From Echinococcus granulosus (Eukaryota; Platyhelminthes; Cestoda; Cyclophyllidea; Taeniidae), in assembly GCF_000524195.1 (NCBI RefSeq), contig NW_020170383.1, positions 1,113,963-1,177,962 of the forward strand: a stretch of DNA of 64,000 nt, read 5' to 3'. Positions 1 to 13,200 of the stretch are shown here, piece by piece. The translations under genes and the position numbers were made by a program. Within the stretch, counting starts at the first letter, position 1, and each line of letters starts with the position of its first letter. The notes beneath the pieces were generated by a model. That model worked only from the letters and a program-made list of their open reading frames with translations, searched no databases and had not been told where the DNA came from.

Positions 1-265
1 TGGATAACCAAAGATATGGTCGTTTGTTTAACATGAGAGTGCAAAAGCTATTTATCGTTGCAAGTGGAGTGGTGCGTTTTTGTACATTGAAAGAAGTGAA
101 GGGTGAAGTGATAGTCTGAGACTTATTTGTTCATCTTCTCACCATACAAACTGACGAAAGGGTGTTGTCTTTGACTGGAGCTACCGTTAACTATAGTTTT
201 GGGAGAGGAGAAAATTACAGTCCAGAAGGCTGATTTGTTCATCGCTGTGCCCTTTGACTTTGCAG

Positions 266-571
266 CGGATCGGTTTTGGTGATGTGGAAGAGGAGCAGAC
301 TTTGACACCGACATTCTCTGCCGATAGTATCGGTGCGGGCGCTGGGACGGTGGTGGAGGATGGTGATGAGGAGATGCTGGAGACGGACCGCCTATTGGCT
401 CAGGTGGAGGCGCGTGATCTCATTGAATTCGGTATCATCCCCGAATTCGTCGGCCGCTTCCCAATCATCACTGCCTTCCACGCGCTCAGCGAGCACATGC
501 TCACTCGCATCCTCACCGAGCCACGCAACGCCCTACTCCTCCAATACAAACTCTTATTCCAAATTGACAAG
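266..571 (+). CDS. CLPX: CLPX coding exon (end of AAA+ large domain)
   Basis: The acceptor is ...gactttgcag before 266 and the donor is aag|gtgtct after 571, both phase 0. It encodes the [16 protein letters not shown] block and the [17 protein letters not shown] helix. The insert between GFG and DRLL is Gly/Ala/Glu-rich and poorly conserved, as in other ClpX proteins. Confidence 0.92.
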
Positions 572-1957
572 GTGTCTCATTGCTTCTCTCAAGTTCTAGT
601 TATTCGCATATCGTTATCCTCAATCGTTTAACTGGGGTAACATACACTGCTTTTTTATCACTTGCATCTTAGGACTTTTTTAACTTTTTCTCAATGACGC
701 TTTTTGTAAAAATAAGTTTTTGCCCGATAATTTGAGTTTGATTGGATGACTGATACATACAATCTCGGCGGAACTCCCTTAATTTTGACTTTTATGTCTC
801 TCGCTATTTGACTACCATTGAAACGCTATCTCTTTAGTATTTTACATCGGAAAAAAAACAAAATTGCTTGGCATCTTCATGATTACTGCTTTGATTGGCT
901 CATACTGGTAAAAATTTAATGTTTTTGAATAGTTTCTTTGGGCAGTAATTTTGAGCTTGATCTTAAAAACAAATGAAAAGGCAGGTAAATGGATCTACAG
1001 TATTTGGTCACTGTTCGAGTGGCGCCTGCACGAACAGGGGCTGGGATGCCACAGTAACGAGGAAAATGTCCGGTGTATCAGGTTGGTTGATGAATTGGCA
1101 CCACGAACCAGAGGAATTTTAAACTATTTTCGTGTGATTGATCTAAATGTTGTGATTGGTGCGTTGCCTCTTGGTTCTGGTATTATCAGTCCAGAAGCAG
1201 GATGTTGAGCAAATTCCGTAATTACAGGTATATTCTATGTGTAAAAACTGTAACTTCTTCAGCCTACCTTTAGATTCCTCGTGACAATATTTGACAAATC
1301 ACTACTCCCTATCAAATATACTGAGTCAAAGTATGTATTCCTCACCCCCATTTCGACGTCGCAATCATCATCAGCAGCTTTGAATGATTAAAATAATTTG
1401 AATAAATACTAAAGTGTATTGTTAATACATCTTTTTACCTTAATCTTGAAAGACTGCGTATATACAAGCGAAGTGCATCAACACGTTGTAGATCACTTTT
1501 TTCCAGTGTACCCTAACCGTCACCGAAGATGCGTTGCGGGCCATCGCACGCCAGGCCATGATGATGAAAACAGGAGCCCGTGGCCTTCGTGCCATTATGG
1601 TTAGTTCCCAATTCCAATTTTTATGCTCATTTTGACGGCAAATCCACGTGGCCAAATATAGCTTGCCTTTTGGACTTGAGAGACGTTCGTATCTATCAAT
1701 GTGCCTCCTTTATCATCTAGGAGAAGGTGCTACTGCAGCCGCGATACGACGTGCCTGGCTCTGGTATCTCTGAGGTGATAATCGACGAAGACGTGATATT
1801 AGGTCGAACGGAGCCCACCTATGTATATGCGGACACCCAGGGCAGCTGCGGGGTGAGGGGAGAGGAAGGTGCCGGCGATGATGATGCAGAGGAAGCTACA
1901 GCAGAAGCGACATCGGCCACCACTGCAGGGTCTACCTCAGCTTCAGTTTCGGTCTGA
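266..1957 (+). CDS. CLPX: ATP-dependent Clp protease ATP-binding subunit ClpX, mitochondrial (C-terminal exons, partial)
   Basis: ClpX is the AAA+ unfoldase of the mitochondrial matrix; in animals it feeds unfolded substrates to ClpP. Only the C-terminal part lies here, in three phase-0 exons: 266-571, 1507-1599 and 1721-1957 (stop TGA 1955-1957). Exon 1 reads RIGFG, an acidic loop, then [20 protein letters not shown] and FVGRFP, the conserved end of the AAA+ large domain. Exon 2 carries [12 protein letters not shown] and the sensor-2 stretch GARGLRAIM with its arginine. Exon 3 begins [15 protein letters not shown] and ends in an acidic Ala/Thr/Ser-rich tail after the family core. Introns are 935 and 121 nt. 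Walker A, Walker B and the zinc-binding domain must lie left of base 1. The family call rests on motif order and is secure; exact splice sites are inferred from GT/AG and frame. Confidence 0.93.
1507..1599 (+). CDS. CLPX: CLPX coding exon (small domain, sensor 2)
   Basis: A 31-codon phase-0 exon between ttttttccag and atg|gttagt. It reads [16 protein letters not shown], three Met, then [17 protein letters not shown] is the sensor-2 motif, whose arginine contacts nucleotide in AAA+ enzymes. Confidence 0.93.
1721..1957 (+). CDS. CLPX: CLPX terminal coding exon
   Basis: The acceptor tatcatctag precedes 1721, which reads [20 protein letters not shown], the last beta segments of the small domain. 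After [11 protein letters not shown] the protein changes to a low-complexity tail rich in Glu, Asp, Ala and Thr and stops at TGA 1955-1957. A tail of this kind is variable among animal ClpX proteins. Confidence 0.92.
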   Translation, partial: EKVLLQPRYDVPGSGISEVIIDEDVILGRTEPTYVYADTQGSCGVRGEEGAGDDDAEEATAEATSATTAGSTSASVSV

Positions 1958-1970
1958 CCGTAAATGTTGT

Positions 1971-1976
1971 AATAAA
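1971..1976 (+). terminator. Polyadenylation signal AATAAA of CLPX
   Basis: Canonical AATAAA beginning 14 bases after the CLPX stop codon, followed by a T/C-rich stretch at 2000-2160. A very short 3' UTR is implied. Confidence 0.65.
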
Positions 1977-4900
1977 TGTTCAACATATGCATCTATTTAT
2001 CGTTGCATTCACCCATCCACCACCTCTCAGTTGCCCTTGATTCCCTTATTTTGCCTCCCTTTCCACCTATTGTTTCTGCATGAACGTGCAACTGAAACGG
2101 TCCCTTTCCATTCTTGTGCCCCTGCGTATTTCTTATTTTTACTTTTTACCTACGTTCCACCTTTCCCTTTGTCTGAATTCAACAGCGCAGGTAGACATAA
2201 TTTGATACACACTATCTCCTGGTTCCTATTCTTATTAAAAGTCCTCCTGTTTTGTTTTTGTTGATAAAAAGAGTTGCAATTCAGGGATTTTGTAGAATAA
2301 ACTGACTGTCAACACGGGAAAATTAGACGTTTATGCCAGGATTGTGGGTATTTCTGAGCACTTGGGGGAACTGATTGGAGTCAATAGCATTGATGCGAGA
2401 CTCTCGTGTTTGATAAGATGAAATAATTGCCCCAGAATAGTTTCCTGCAGTGTAATGGATATTCTTCTGCTATAACATGTGTGAAACAGTCCTCGTTTTG
2501 GATATAGAAGTGTGGTATATTTCATGGGTTTTAATGCTTCGTATCACAGTGCTGTCTAAGTGATTCTGCACAATACCATACTCTCTCTCCCGCTCTCTGA
2601 ACTCCCTCTCCGAGTTCACTGAGCTCATGCTGAGCATGAGCTCAAATTTCCTGAGAAAAATAACCGAATGACACTTTGTAAGATTGAAAAGTGGTTGAAT
2701 GCTGTAAACAAGAATGACGGTAATTTGGTTTCTCACAAATTAATTACTCACCTGAAAATGCTAAGGTAGGGGCTCCGACGCGTCTATCAACTGTTTCTCA
2801 CTTGATGCATAAATGAGGTGGCCGGGAGCAGGGATTATTCGAACTCATGGGGATAGAAGGGGAAAAGGGGGAGGGGTAGCTATACGCCAGGAAGGCATAA
2901 ACGTGATCTCACTTGGTATGGCTGCTAAAAGCACTCCAGACACGATAATGGAGTTGTGACAATTTGTTCACGTAGCAAAACGTATTCAACTAAAAGATCA
3001 CCACTACCAACATTCTTGCCTTGAGTTCGAGACTTTTTCTCATCAAGGACGACACAAGGAGAGTCTCCTTTCAATTGTGAATTTCAGCGGTGTACTATCT
3101 TACGTCTGTTTTCCAAAAGACCTCACTCGTTCCATAAGTTCTTCATGCTCAGTTATTTTAAGCCATAGTGTCTATGAGATAATTCCAATGCAGAAATAGC
3201 TGTTTTTTTTTCGCCAGGAAAGGGTCGCTTTGTTTTGGACTACCTCATAAGGTATGTCCTCACCTAGATCAGATCACTAAATTGCTCCCAAGGTTTTTCC
3301 AAGTCCCCTTCATTCATACAGTTTAACCTGACTAGTCATCTTATCATGAAAGTAAATGATTTGTGATTTGAAAGCAGGCGGTATGAGCACAAAGACTAGT
3401 TTCCGCGAGAAAATAGTGTAGAATTTAGTGAATCAGAACAATTGAAGAATATTTTCAGCAACAAATATGAAGCATGGCTGTGTATGTCACACCAAAGTGT
3501 TATTTTCTAAGGTGGTCACGGACAATCCACCTCTTGGATTTTCTCCGTTTCGCCTTTCGATATTTTCATGGCCTGTTCAATATAAGCCAACTTAACTCGT
3601 GGAAAATGAGTTATTTTACAAGGTTAACTATTTCAGCAAACATGAACACGGAGGAATGTGGATAGAAGAATGCTAAGGGATGATAGAGGCCGATGCGGGC
3701 AGTATCTACTTCCACTGGGGTCATTCTCTGCATAACTTGAAAAAAGAACGACTTTATGATACTCCGATGCTTTAAAGAGTCTGTCTCAAATTCATGGATG
3801 ATAGTGTTTCTTCTTTCTGGAACATTCGGTGTTTGCTGTTGGATGCTGTACGCAGCGTTATAAACATGAATAAAGTTTGGAAATTATGCTTTAGCCTTCC
3901 TTTCATGTGTGACTTTATGCAGACCACATGTTTCGAGATCTCATTAGCACCTATATTTTCCTCTTTTTCGTGTTCTTCACGCCAGGGTTTACGCTTTTTA
4001 TAATACTCAGAGGTCCTCCTTCATGCCTCTAAGCATAATAGTAGCTGAAGTTGCCTTTTTGGCGGATCCTCGGTATTATTACATAATAAGTTTTTTGAGT
4101 GAGAGGGAAATCGCACACAATACAATTCTGTTAAGACAAAGAGATGCGAATCCGTTGTTTATACACCGCAAGTACAAGCAGGACAGGAGTACGTAGATAG
4201 CTGTAGGTCTACACCCCGCGTGTATAGTTAATGTGCTTTTGAGATGTGCATCCGATTATCCAGTGTTATCTGAAAGTGAAGCACTTTAAGCTGTAAACTA
4301 CCACCTTAAGGTGGCACACAACAAAATGCAAAACTGAGGTATCCATTCTCCACATTATTGTAATAATACGCCATGTAGTGCCTCTTCCGACGATTGCCTA
4401 ACGATGTCTCCTAATTTTCAGTGAGGCTGATAAGTCTTCGTCCACAGTTAATCTGGGTCGGGCGCAAGGATGTGCGAAAGACAAACCATTTAAGATACAA
4501 CCTCACTGATGTGTCTCTATGTCATTCAAAGCAAACCTATTCAAATAATTTACTAATAAAGGGTTTCAAGGACCAGAAATTATCTTTATTTAGTAATCTT
4601 ATAATTTTTTTATAGAGATGTAAACGTGACCACAACATTACAACCAATAGAGTTGGACCACTTTATTGCCCTGGGCATGCTTATAAATTCACGTTTTATG
4701 CAACTCTTATGGATACCTATTTTAGGAACGCAATGAAATCCCTGTCATATTGGCTATTATTTTTAGCGACAAATCCCAACTTTTTCTTTATTTGAGTGTA
4801 TAATCATACACGTCACATGCTTACTGGTGATACCGGGGATGACATACCATAGTGAACAACGTGTGGGTAAGAATTGGGGGCTGTGGCTCGGCCTAGAAAC

Positions 4901-6435
4901 GCGAGGCTTAATTCAAACCATTTGCGAGAATTTAGGCAGAGTTTAAATTTTTGGGTTTTACAATTACGCATGTATTTAAAGTAATTTTTAGGAATTATTT
5001 TAGTCTAGTACATTAGCTGTTCAGCGAGTCTAGAGCTCTTTTGAGGTGAAAAAAATAAGTTTACGTAGTAAGTAACTGGTTAACCATGCACGAACTGTTT
5101 GAAAACCCCTATTGGTTGTGAAAAAAGCAAAAAGTGCTGCAGGAGGGAAATGTCGAAGTGCCCGATGAATGTCTTAGGAACAATAACGGGTGCATGAATT
5201 GCTATTTCTTGGCTAGATTTTTTTGCCATACCTTAGATAAAAAGCCACAGGGGCTGTATAGACCACGGCTTTACGAACTCATTGATCCAACTTAAGTCCT
5301 TCTTAGACTTAGCAAATCTGAATATGGGTATTTTGACATCGCATCAAGTCAAAAAATCGTAAACATTTTTTATGCATAGGTGTAACATTTGTGGATAGGT
5401 TGAATACCTTCCCTTTCACTTTTCTTTCAAGTACTTTTCGCACGAGTCATTTTCGCTCACACGAGACAAATATTATTTATCTGGTGAGTTCATCCACAGC
5501 ATCCACTGTAACACTGTAATACTTCAGGGTTTGTAAACTTGTTCCTGTATTTCTCTCCTGGTTACTTTAAATTATTTACGAAGCAGCGCTTTTCAAATAG
5601 TGGTAAGAAAAGTGCTTGAGTTCGGCGTACTTTTTAATTCTCAAGATGCATGTCAACCGCACATACTTATCAAAGCGTGTCTATTATTACCAGTTTAGTA
5701 CCAGTTGATTTATCAGAATTTTGGGCCCTTAAAACCACCACAACACTATAGTGAGAAGAGAGAATATACATTTTCAACTTCCTCTTGACAAAGCTGTAGC
5801 TTTGAATGAAATGAAATCGCCCTTATACCTTGTCAGTGGCAAAATTAATGTAGGTTGAAGAGGCAGCACTTTGCTGCTAATAGTTCAAGTAAATTATGTT
5901 TGGCGGTGGTTTTCGATGCCTTCAAAAAGTACTCTCGAGTTCCGCGCATGATGGGTGGGGAGACAGGGGGAGATGCTGTAGCACAATTGTGCCCAATTAT
6001 CCCAGTTAGGGCGTGCTTTTCGTCAAAGATGCAAGACAAAAGGCAAGGACGGGATGTTCTACATTGTTATCCAAATGGTATGATAATGAGGAACAACTTT
6101 TCTGATCGTTACAAACTAGTTTATTTCCAATTAAAATTTCCGAGAGTTAGAAATAGTTATCAGTGTGCTTTTTTTGTCTTTAATGGGCTTGAATAAAAAG
6201 CGTGATTTTTACAGTCACTCATTCATGTTACATCCTTTGAAGCCAACTCTCATCAAAATTTAGTAAATTGCAGTTTTCGTAATGCACATAAGCTTTCGCT
6301 AGATCCCGATTTTCTCTCCTGGTTATTCGAATAAATCCACCTTTAAGATTTTCGGTGGGGCATTAAAGAGAAACGACTATTTAAAGCAATTCAAAAATAC
6401 TAATAAGTACGAAGTAGAATGGATAAATTGCTACA
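1977..6435. other. AT-rich intergenic DNA between the convergent CLPX and MRL genes
   Basis: No exon with flanking splice sites or recognisable protein was found on either strand. It holds a CT-rich tract (2577-2612), a perfect 12-bp inverted repeat (2620-2644) and a G-rich patch around 2815-2880. Open frames of up to 113 codons (5855-6196, plus) have no motif and no supporting splice signals. Confidence 0.5.
2620..2644. repeat. Perfect inverted repeat, 12-bp arms, 1-nt spacer
   Basis: TGAGCTCATGCT and AGCATGAGCTCA flank a single G. It follows directly on a pyrimidine-rich CT tract. It could extrude as a cruciform or mark a dimeric protein site; nothing shows which. Confidence 0.8.
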
Positions 6436-6441
6436 TTTATT
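6436..6441 (-). terminator. Candidate polyadenylation signal of the MRL-family gene
   Basis: TTTATT on the plus strand is AATAAA on the minus strand, about 315 bases beyond the stop codon at 6757. It is the closest canonical hexamer I noticed downstream of the gene. Confidence 0.4.
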
Positions 6442-6756
6442 ATTTAAATAACAACGCGAGTGTATTTCTGCTCATACCGATTGACTGGCTCTAAATCAAC
6501 TTCAAAAAACTGACTTTTTAGCACTTTTTAGAAAGATCACTAATCTGGCATAATAAAGTTTGACCTTATCCGACGAAACACATTATGTACAACATAATCC
6601 TTATATTCAATAGTTAATGAGTATCTTCCAACAAAGCACATACAATTCTCTAAAATAACCAAATGATCATTGGTGATATGCTTGAGCAAGTGACTCTATT
6701 TTCGTTCTGTACAAGGTGAGGGACGAAGAAGGGACGAAATATAAGTGATACACCTT

Positions 6757-7289
6757 TCAAAGAGCTGCAGGTGAGAGTTGAGAGGGGAGGAGTTGTGGTC
6801 GAATGCCCGCAAATGGGCCAAAGTGTCGCGGCGAATGAGGTGTCTGCGGCGCTGTAGTCTGTCGCCGCTGACTCGGATACATTAACGTGGGCAGCTGCTG
6901 AGGTTGCAATTGTTGCACTTCTAGCTGCTGCTGTCGCTGGTTCATTGAGTTCAGCTGCTCTTCTTCCACGGCAGCCGAGACACGGGCGCTCGAGTCTTCA
7001 GCATTTTGTAGGAAGAAGACGGAGGAAGAAGGCGATATGGAGGGAGGCCGGTAAAGGCTGCTACTGGACCGGTTGCATTTCCGCGCAGCGGGTCCCTTCC
7101 GAGCGGTACTTATGCGCATTGGCTGCGGCGTTGTTGCCTCGTTGACGTTTCGACGGGACCACCGCAGTGGGTTGAAGAGGCAGGTCAAGCGCTGACTGGC
7201 GTTCAGACTCTGAGTGCTGGAAGTTGTAGCTCTGCGCTCGTCAACACATAGTTCATTCATACTTGATGTTCTTCCTACATCAGTTCTCC
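6757..7289 (-). CDS. MRL-family gene exon 12 (terminal, Ser/Gln/Pro-rich)
   Basis: The acceptor ctgcctttcag gives the 2-nt phase needed after exon 11; stop TGA is at 6759-6757. The 176 residues include a Ser-rich SSSSLYRPPSISPSSS block and a Gln-rich run NQRQQQLEVQQLQPQQL. No FPPPP motif is present. Confidence 0.82.
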
Positions 7290-10200
7290 CTGAAAGGCAG
7301 TGCAAATGTATCAATTCATTAATTAAAATTTTAGGTACTATGCATCATGTCTGCAAAAACAATCACATAAATCCATTTAGGCATTTTAAATATTAGCTCA
7401 TTGAAAGGAAGAGAGAGAACGATCGGAAAAGAATTTTTCTAGCGAATAGTATTTTGGCTTACAACTATAAAAATAAAGGCGAATTAGAAATAACGCTAGG
7501 TTCTCTTACTGATGATAATTCTATAATTGAAGGCATCTGATTCCATTTATGCGCTTTACAATAGCTAACAACCTTCTGGTAACTAATCTATTTAGCCTTG
7601 CTAAATTAACAGTTTTGCATCATAATAAATTGAAAAGATCCGAATTCCACAATGTGTCTTAGTGATCGCGGAAAAATTTTACCACTTTTCATCACATCGC
7701 TGGTTTCTATAAAGAGCTATCTTTGAATATTGGAATGAGAAATGGATACAAGTTAAAAAGTTAATTGCTTTTTTCTCACGAAACCCTTTTGTAAGTTGGT
7801 AGTCATTATTCGTAGAACGAATCACCTCCATAACTGACAAAGTATCAATCTCTTCATGTATCTTTTCTTCAGGAACCCATTTTTACACCCATGACAGCGA
7901 TATTTCACGTTCTGGATGACAGTCACGCTAAAGCAGCAAAGTCTCCATTCTGAATTGAACCGCCCGAATTTCTTTTACTCATAATATGAAACAAGCGCTT
8001 TCCCGTAGCATAAGCCAGGAGAAAAACTATTTCTAGGCTTACACAGAGATTTGCAAAATTTCACTAAAAATTGCTGGGAGTTTACGATGAATACTCAGAA
8101 ATCAGCATTTGGCTATTGAATGAAAGAACAGCACTGCGGTTAATTTTGATTCACTTCTTAGAATTCTTATTCGTAAAATTTAGTCAAATGCACTCAGGTC
8201 TTCACAGTACATTCCTGCAACTATTACCAAGTCTGCCACACACCTAACCCTATGACTTTTCACGCTTCTGCAGTGGTAGCCCAAGGATAAAAGAAGGTTT
8301 CAAAGAAACGACTAACCTGAGACGAAGCCGAGATCGCCTACGCTGGCGCCAAGCCTGTCGGCTGGGCCGAGGGAGAATTGACTGCAGCTGAGACTGCCTT
8401 GGTGAGTGGCGATTTGCGCCTGGATCTGCGAAACGGAGCGGGCGCGTGCTATGGCTGGCAGTTTGGCGTATTGCCGAGCGCTCTCGCGTACCCCCGCGCC
8501 TGAGTAGACGTTGCTCTCACGTGCGTACTTGTGACGCACCAGTTCTGCCAGGTGGTTGACCGACGCTTCCGCACTCGTCCCCTCCAGCGCTGCTAATCCC
8601 TCTTCATCGTCAGCCGCGCAATCACTGGGCAATTGGTAATTCAACGCGCATGCCGCCAACCGTTGGCGATAGTTTTGCAACAGTCGCGGACCCATCTGCA
8701 CACGCACGCACATTCATTCGTTTCTTTTTTAAGTCAATCTAATGACATTTAAACGCACATTCACCCTTATAATAAAGAAAACCCGCATTCTTCAGATACT
8801 TCGTAAGATACATTGAAATCCGGAGCATTAATATTGAATTACAGTACGTCTTCTATTTGGGCGTTGCTATGGCGCACTTTTGACCCATTCATGTCCATTT
8901 TATTTACTACAAAAACGGATCTGGCAGAATGCAGATAGCTAACTTCTACTCTTTTCAAACATACCCCTATGATTACCGAAAGCATATTTCAATTAAATTT
9001 TTCACCTGTTGCAGTACCGAAAGCACGGTCAAAGTACAAGGAACTTTTGGGTAAGTACCCAATTTTCGAGCCCTAAATCAAGGAATATGTATATATAGAC
9101 ATTTTAAACTACAGTCAGTAAAATTCGTAGTTTTCGGAAAGTCCACAATCGCATGAAACAATATGTTGTAGCCCGAGATTCACGTAACCATTACAAGGCC
9201 TCAGGACAAAATACAAGCTCACAAGAATGATTCGAAGGAGAGAGCACCAAATCCTGAGAGACTCTTCGTTAGCAGCGCAGAACGCCCTCACCATGTGCGG
9301 ATCCATTGTCACAACGGAGTGAGGCTTATTAATAAAAAAAAAGAATAAAGTGTGAAATATGAAGTGAGTAAATGCAAATATAATAATTGACATTTCGTGA
9401 GACAATGGAGGAATAGAAATGACGCCAGCTTTGCTTTTTCTGCTAAAGTCACTTGCAACAAACACGTTACACATATCAAAAACTCATGGATGAAAAGTCC
9501 TTTCTTATAAATTGAAATGAAATAATGTTATTAGTAATTTAAGTCAGAAGATATTACGATTTCATGCTTATTTAAAATAACTATAAGGGCAAAACGGGTC
9601 ATTTTTAAAAGCACACGTGTAATAGTGTGTGTGGTTTAGTAAACACAAAGTCTGCAAAAATACGCCAAATTTTCATCTAAAAATAAAATTGTCTATTCCT
9701 TACATTCACTTTATAAAAAGCTTTAAAGAAAATCCATTTCTAAGTTGGTAACAGAATAATAACTGCATTACACTTGTCTACAAAGGTGTAGGTAACTTTT
9801 AAATAACTAAAGAATAAGCCTGGTTGCATTGTGCTTTGAAATTGCTAACGTTTACGCATATGGTATGGGCGTAGCTAGAGCAGATCATCCGCCCCTTTGC
9901 CACTTCCAACGACCAAATTATTGCGTTCAACTGAGACTTCAAAGCACTTTCGTGTTATCCTGAACGTGGACTTAGGAAGGGCTACTTATTAGAAGAGTAA
10001 TCCGTAGGTGGAAGGTAAACAAGGAGACCAAGTAATGAGATCTCCCTTCAACGGTCAGTGCGTGAATAAGATTGAAAGTTTTCAGCAGTTATGTAAATAG
10101 ATGCCGTAGCAACCGACGCAGCGTCGACGCCCAGGTGAGTCAGCAGCGCATAAAAGTAAGCTTATTTCGAAATAACCCGACGCCGTTTTGGTTACTGGCC

Positions 10201-13200
10201 TGCATAATATTATATTTAAACGACGTTGAAGCCATTTTCACAAACTTTTTTGAATTCTTCTGGATAGCTTTGGGTACTTGGAAAACGACAATTTAATCGC
10301 TCACTCAGAAGACTCTCTGAGTAAAACGTAACATATCCTCGCCCAGCCAGTAAAACCAATCTTTTCACAAAGTTCTGACCTAATTATTTATGTTGGATGA
10401 TTTATTAACAGAGATAAGCGTAAAATTTTCAAAAGTAACCATAGAATATCGTGAATTTCAAATTATCGTCGAAAGCCTACCTGTATAGAAATTGTGGCCA
10501 TTACTTTTTATTATAGTTGCTACACGTCTAATACATTTTCTCCACCTTGCATAAACCTTAAACTTCAAACAATCTGAGCATCCTGTGGCTGAAATATCAC
10601 TCCCCCTTGTCGCATGGTACGTTTACCTGAAGTTCCTATAGGTCTTCTGTTGAAAGTTTTTTTTGAAATGAAGAAAAGTACATTCAGGTAGACTTTATCC
10701 AACTCGTTAAAGATGGGTATAAATAGCTTTTATATGACATTTCACCCATGCCACTGCGTGAGAGGTTTTGTGAGAACCGAATGTCACTTGTCCGAGATTA
10801 CCCATAAGTTGGCCTACATTTTTAGATTTAAAAGTTTAAATTCAACTAACAATCCCGGCAATAAATGTTTATAAATGAGTTGATCATGGCATTAACTGTT
10901 GAAAAATGTCGTTACTCTACTATGGATGATGAAAAAATGGGCACAAATAGAACCGGATTCTTGGCCATCGCGATTGATAAGTTATTTTATTTTCAATAAC
11001 AGCATTGAATTCAGTGAATAGTAGGAAATGGACGTCATTCGATTACTGCATTTTTGCCCTAGTATTTCAACATTTATTACGAAGTCCGTCGCACTTTATA
11101 GCGGTTTCCTACTGCTGGCATAGGTGAACAGGCGCGCATTTAATATTGTCAAAAGGGTAATGGGCTCCGATCGCCATTGTTAACGCATGTGGCTCAGTGG
11201 CGCCACTGCTGTTACCGCTGTGCAGTTGCTTGATATGCAAAAACACTGAACGGGAGCGAGTGATCGTGTACACCTACACAGAGATGCTTCGAAAAGCTGC
11301 CCACGTCACAGAGGCGGTCTTATGCAGATCAGACGACCAAAGGGGTGCATAAACGCGTTTCGCGCTCTAACATTAACATGAGAAAATAAAGAGCACCTAA
11401 AAACATGCAGATTTTGTGCTTTTTCCAAAACAAGCCAGCAATAACTCTGCTTTTGAGTAATAGTCTGGGTTGAAAAGCTGCAATGCTGTTTACGTATAAA
11501 CATGGCCCATGCAAGACTCCAAAATCACGATGGCTTTTGAAAAACACGCGCCTCATGGCGTTCCTACCTTGAGGACGAATCCGTAGGGTGTCGGTGCGTT
11601 GGCCTTGCGCCAACCACCACTTGTAGTGTAGAGATGCAAGTGCTCTCCAAAAGCTGTGACCCTTACCAGTTCTGAAATCTATAATAAAAATGTTGATTAG
11701 GTTCACCTGGATTGATTTTTTCCTAGAATGGCTTGTCAGTTAATGGGAATTCCCGTAATAGCGGGTTCAGTGTTGCCGTTACCTCAGCATTCCCAGGATC
11801 AATTGCTGTCGAAAATATGCTTTTCTTGTGCTGTTTGCGGTTCAGGCGCATACGGTAAAACGAAAAAGCCATTGCTGTCCTAATGTCCCAATATGGTCCA
11901 TTCGAGGGTAATTAAAGTAATACTTGTGAAATTGCCCTTGCTAGTAACTTAAAATGCATACTTCCCATAGATGTGCTTCTTTGAGCGTTTAAGCTTCAAA
12001 CGAAAACGTGGCTGATGCGTTTGGACGACAATAATTCCTTATTAAAGTTGTGCAATACCAAAGCGTTCGGGAGGACTTATTCCTGTTCACTAAGTCGCCT
12101 GGTCATTTTGAATTCACGCGTACTTTATTTAACGAAAATGCTACCATCTGTTAAATTAAAATACGCAATGACGAATCTCACCGCGATCTGTGCAAAGCGG
12201 TATTCGTATGATAAGGGACCAGTTGAAAGATCTGTTTACCTATTTTCAACTTCTTGTATGTTATTGTTTAAAACTAAATTTATTGAAGTGTTTACCGAGT
12301 AACCTATTTTGAAAGCTGTTTTCTTTCAGGGAAATTTATTTTTTCCGTACAGTACTGATGCTATAAAAGCTCGTTGATCTTAAGAATGGCCAAAAAATAA
12401 CTTGTTCATTATTACCGGTAACGAGGCATAAATGACCCTAGTTTTGGTACAAAAATAAGAGGTAATTTTATGTGAATAGCAGAAAGAGAGAGCGATTCGC
12501 TTACATCAGAACCCTGTTTTTTAGAAGCGTATAGACCGGAACTACGAAGAACGCAGTACCGCCGTTTCCATTTGTTGTTTGGTTGTAAAATGTACAAGTA
12601 GTCCTTGAAGGGTGGAAGTCGGTTCGCACCATCCTTCTCAAGGATATCCTAAATAAAACAAGAGGAAGGTCACTTATTCTAGAAACCAGTCTAATGATAT
12701 GTGATCGTTACAAAAAATAGGGTGCGAACCTCTTCGTTTAGTCTGATCAAATTCGAAAATATTCTAAAAGTGATTTACATTTGCACATAAGTAGAACTAT
12801 TTTTAAATCACCTGCACCGCCTGGAATGGTCGCCTGCATTAATGTGCGGGAGAGCTATTGCTAAAGCTTGTATTTTCAGGATACTTCAAAATATTGCACC
12901 AGGCTCCATTGAAAATAGCCGAGTAAATATCAATGGATAGGGACTTCTAGTATTCCACACTTCTTTTGGGAATGTCTGCATTAAGAGTGTCCAACACTTG
13001 AGGAAATACAACTCACTATCAGAAGCGAATTTTTCATTTGCGCGGATTCCCCCACCAGCGTATTTCCAAGCCAAGTCTTCATTACGGAACAAATAAAATA
13101 GCTAATAGAGCACATGAAAGAGTTTTAGGTCAACTTTCGTCAGCACATGCAGACTTTACCCCATCAAATAGGGAATTTTTCGTCAAAATTCTCAAACAAT

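Noticed and set aside
48..77. LFIVASGV-like reading on the plus strand, recalling the LFxASGAF block of ClpX that precedes exon 266-571.
   Set aside because: It needs an inserted residue and lacks the expected continuation (FNGLD), and its borders are weak; probably chance in an intron.
951..1208. 85-codon open frame inside the first CLPX intron.
   Set aside because: No motif, no fitting splice sites, and the two flanking CLPX exons join in phase without it.
5855..6196. 113-codon plus-strand frame between CLPX and the MRL gene.
   Set aside because: Odd composition, no domain, no splice or promoter support.
6945..7145. Plus-strand frames opposite the last MRL exon.
   Set aside because: Shadows of the Ser/Gln-rich coding exon on the minus strand.
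11329..11706. 125-codon minus-strand frame over MRL exon 9.
   Set aside because: A different frame over the same bases encodes the PH strand pair (APTPYGFVLK) and fits both neighbours in phase.
12886..13092. 68-codon minus-strand frame over MRL exon 7.
   Set aside because: Its frame would break the phase into exon 8; the 20-codon reading TWLG...SLLI fits both sides.
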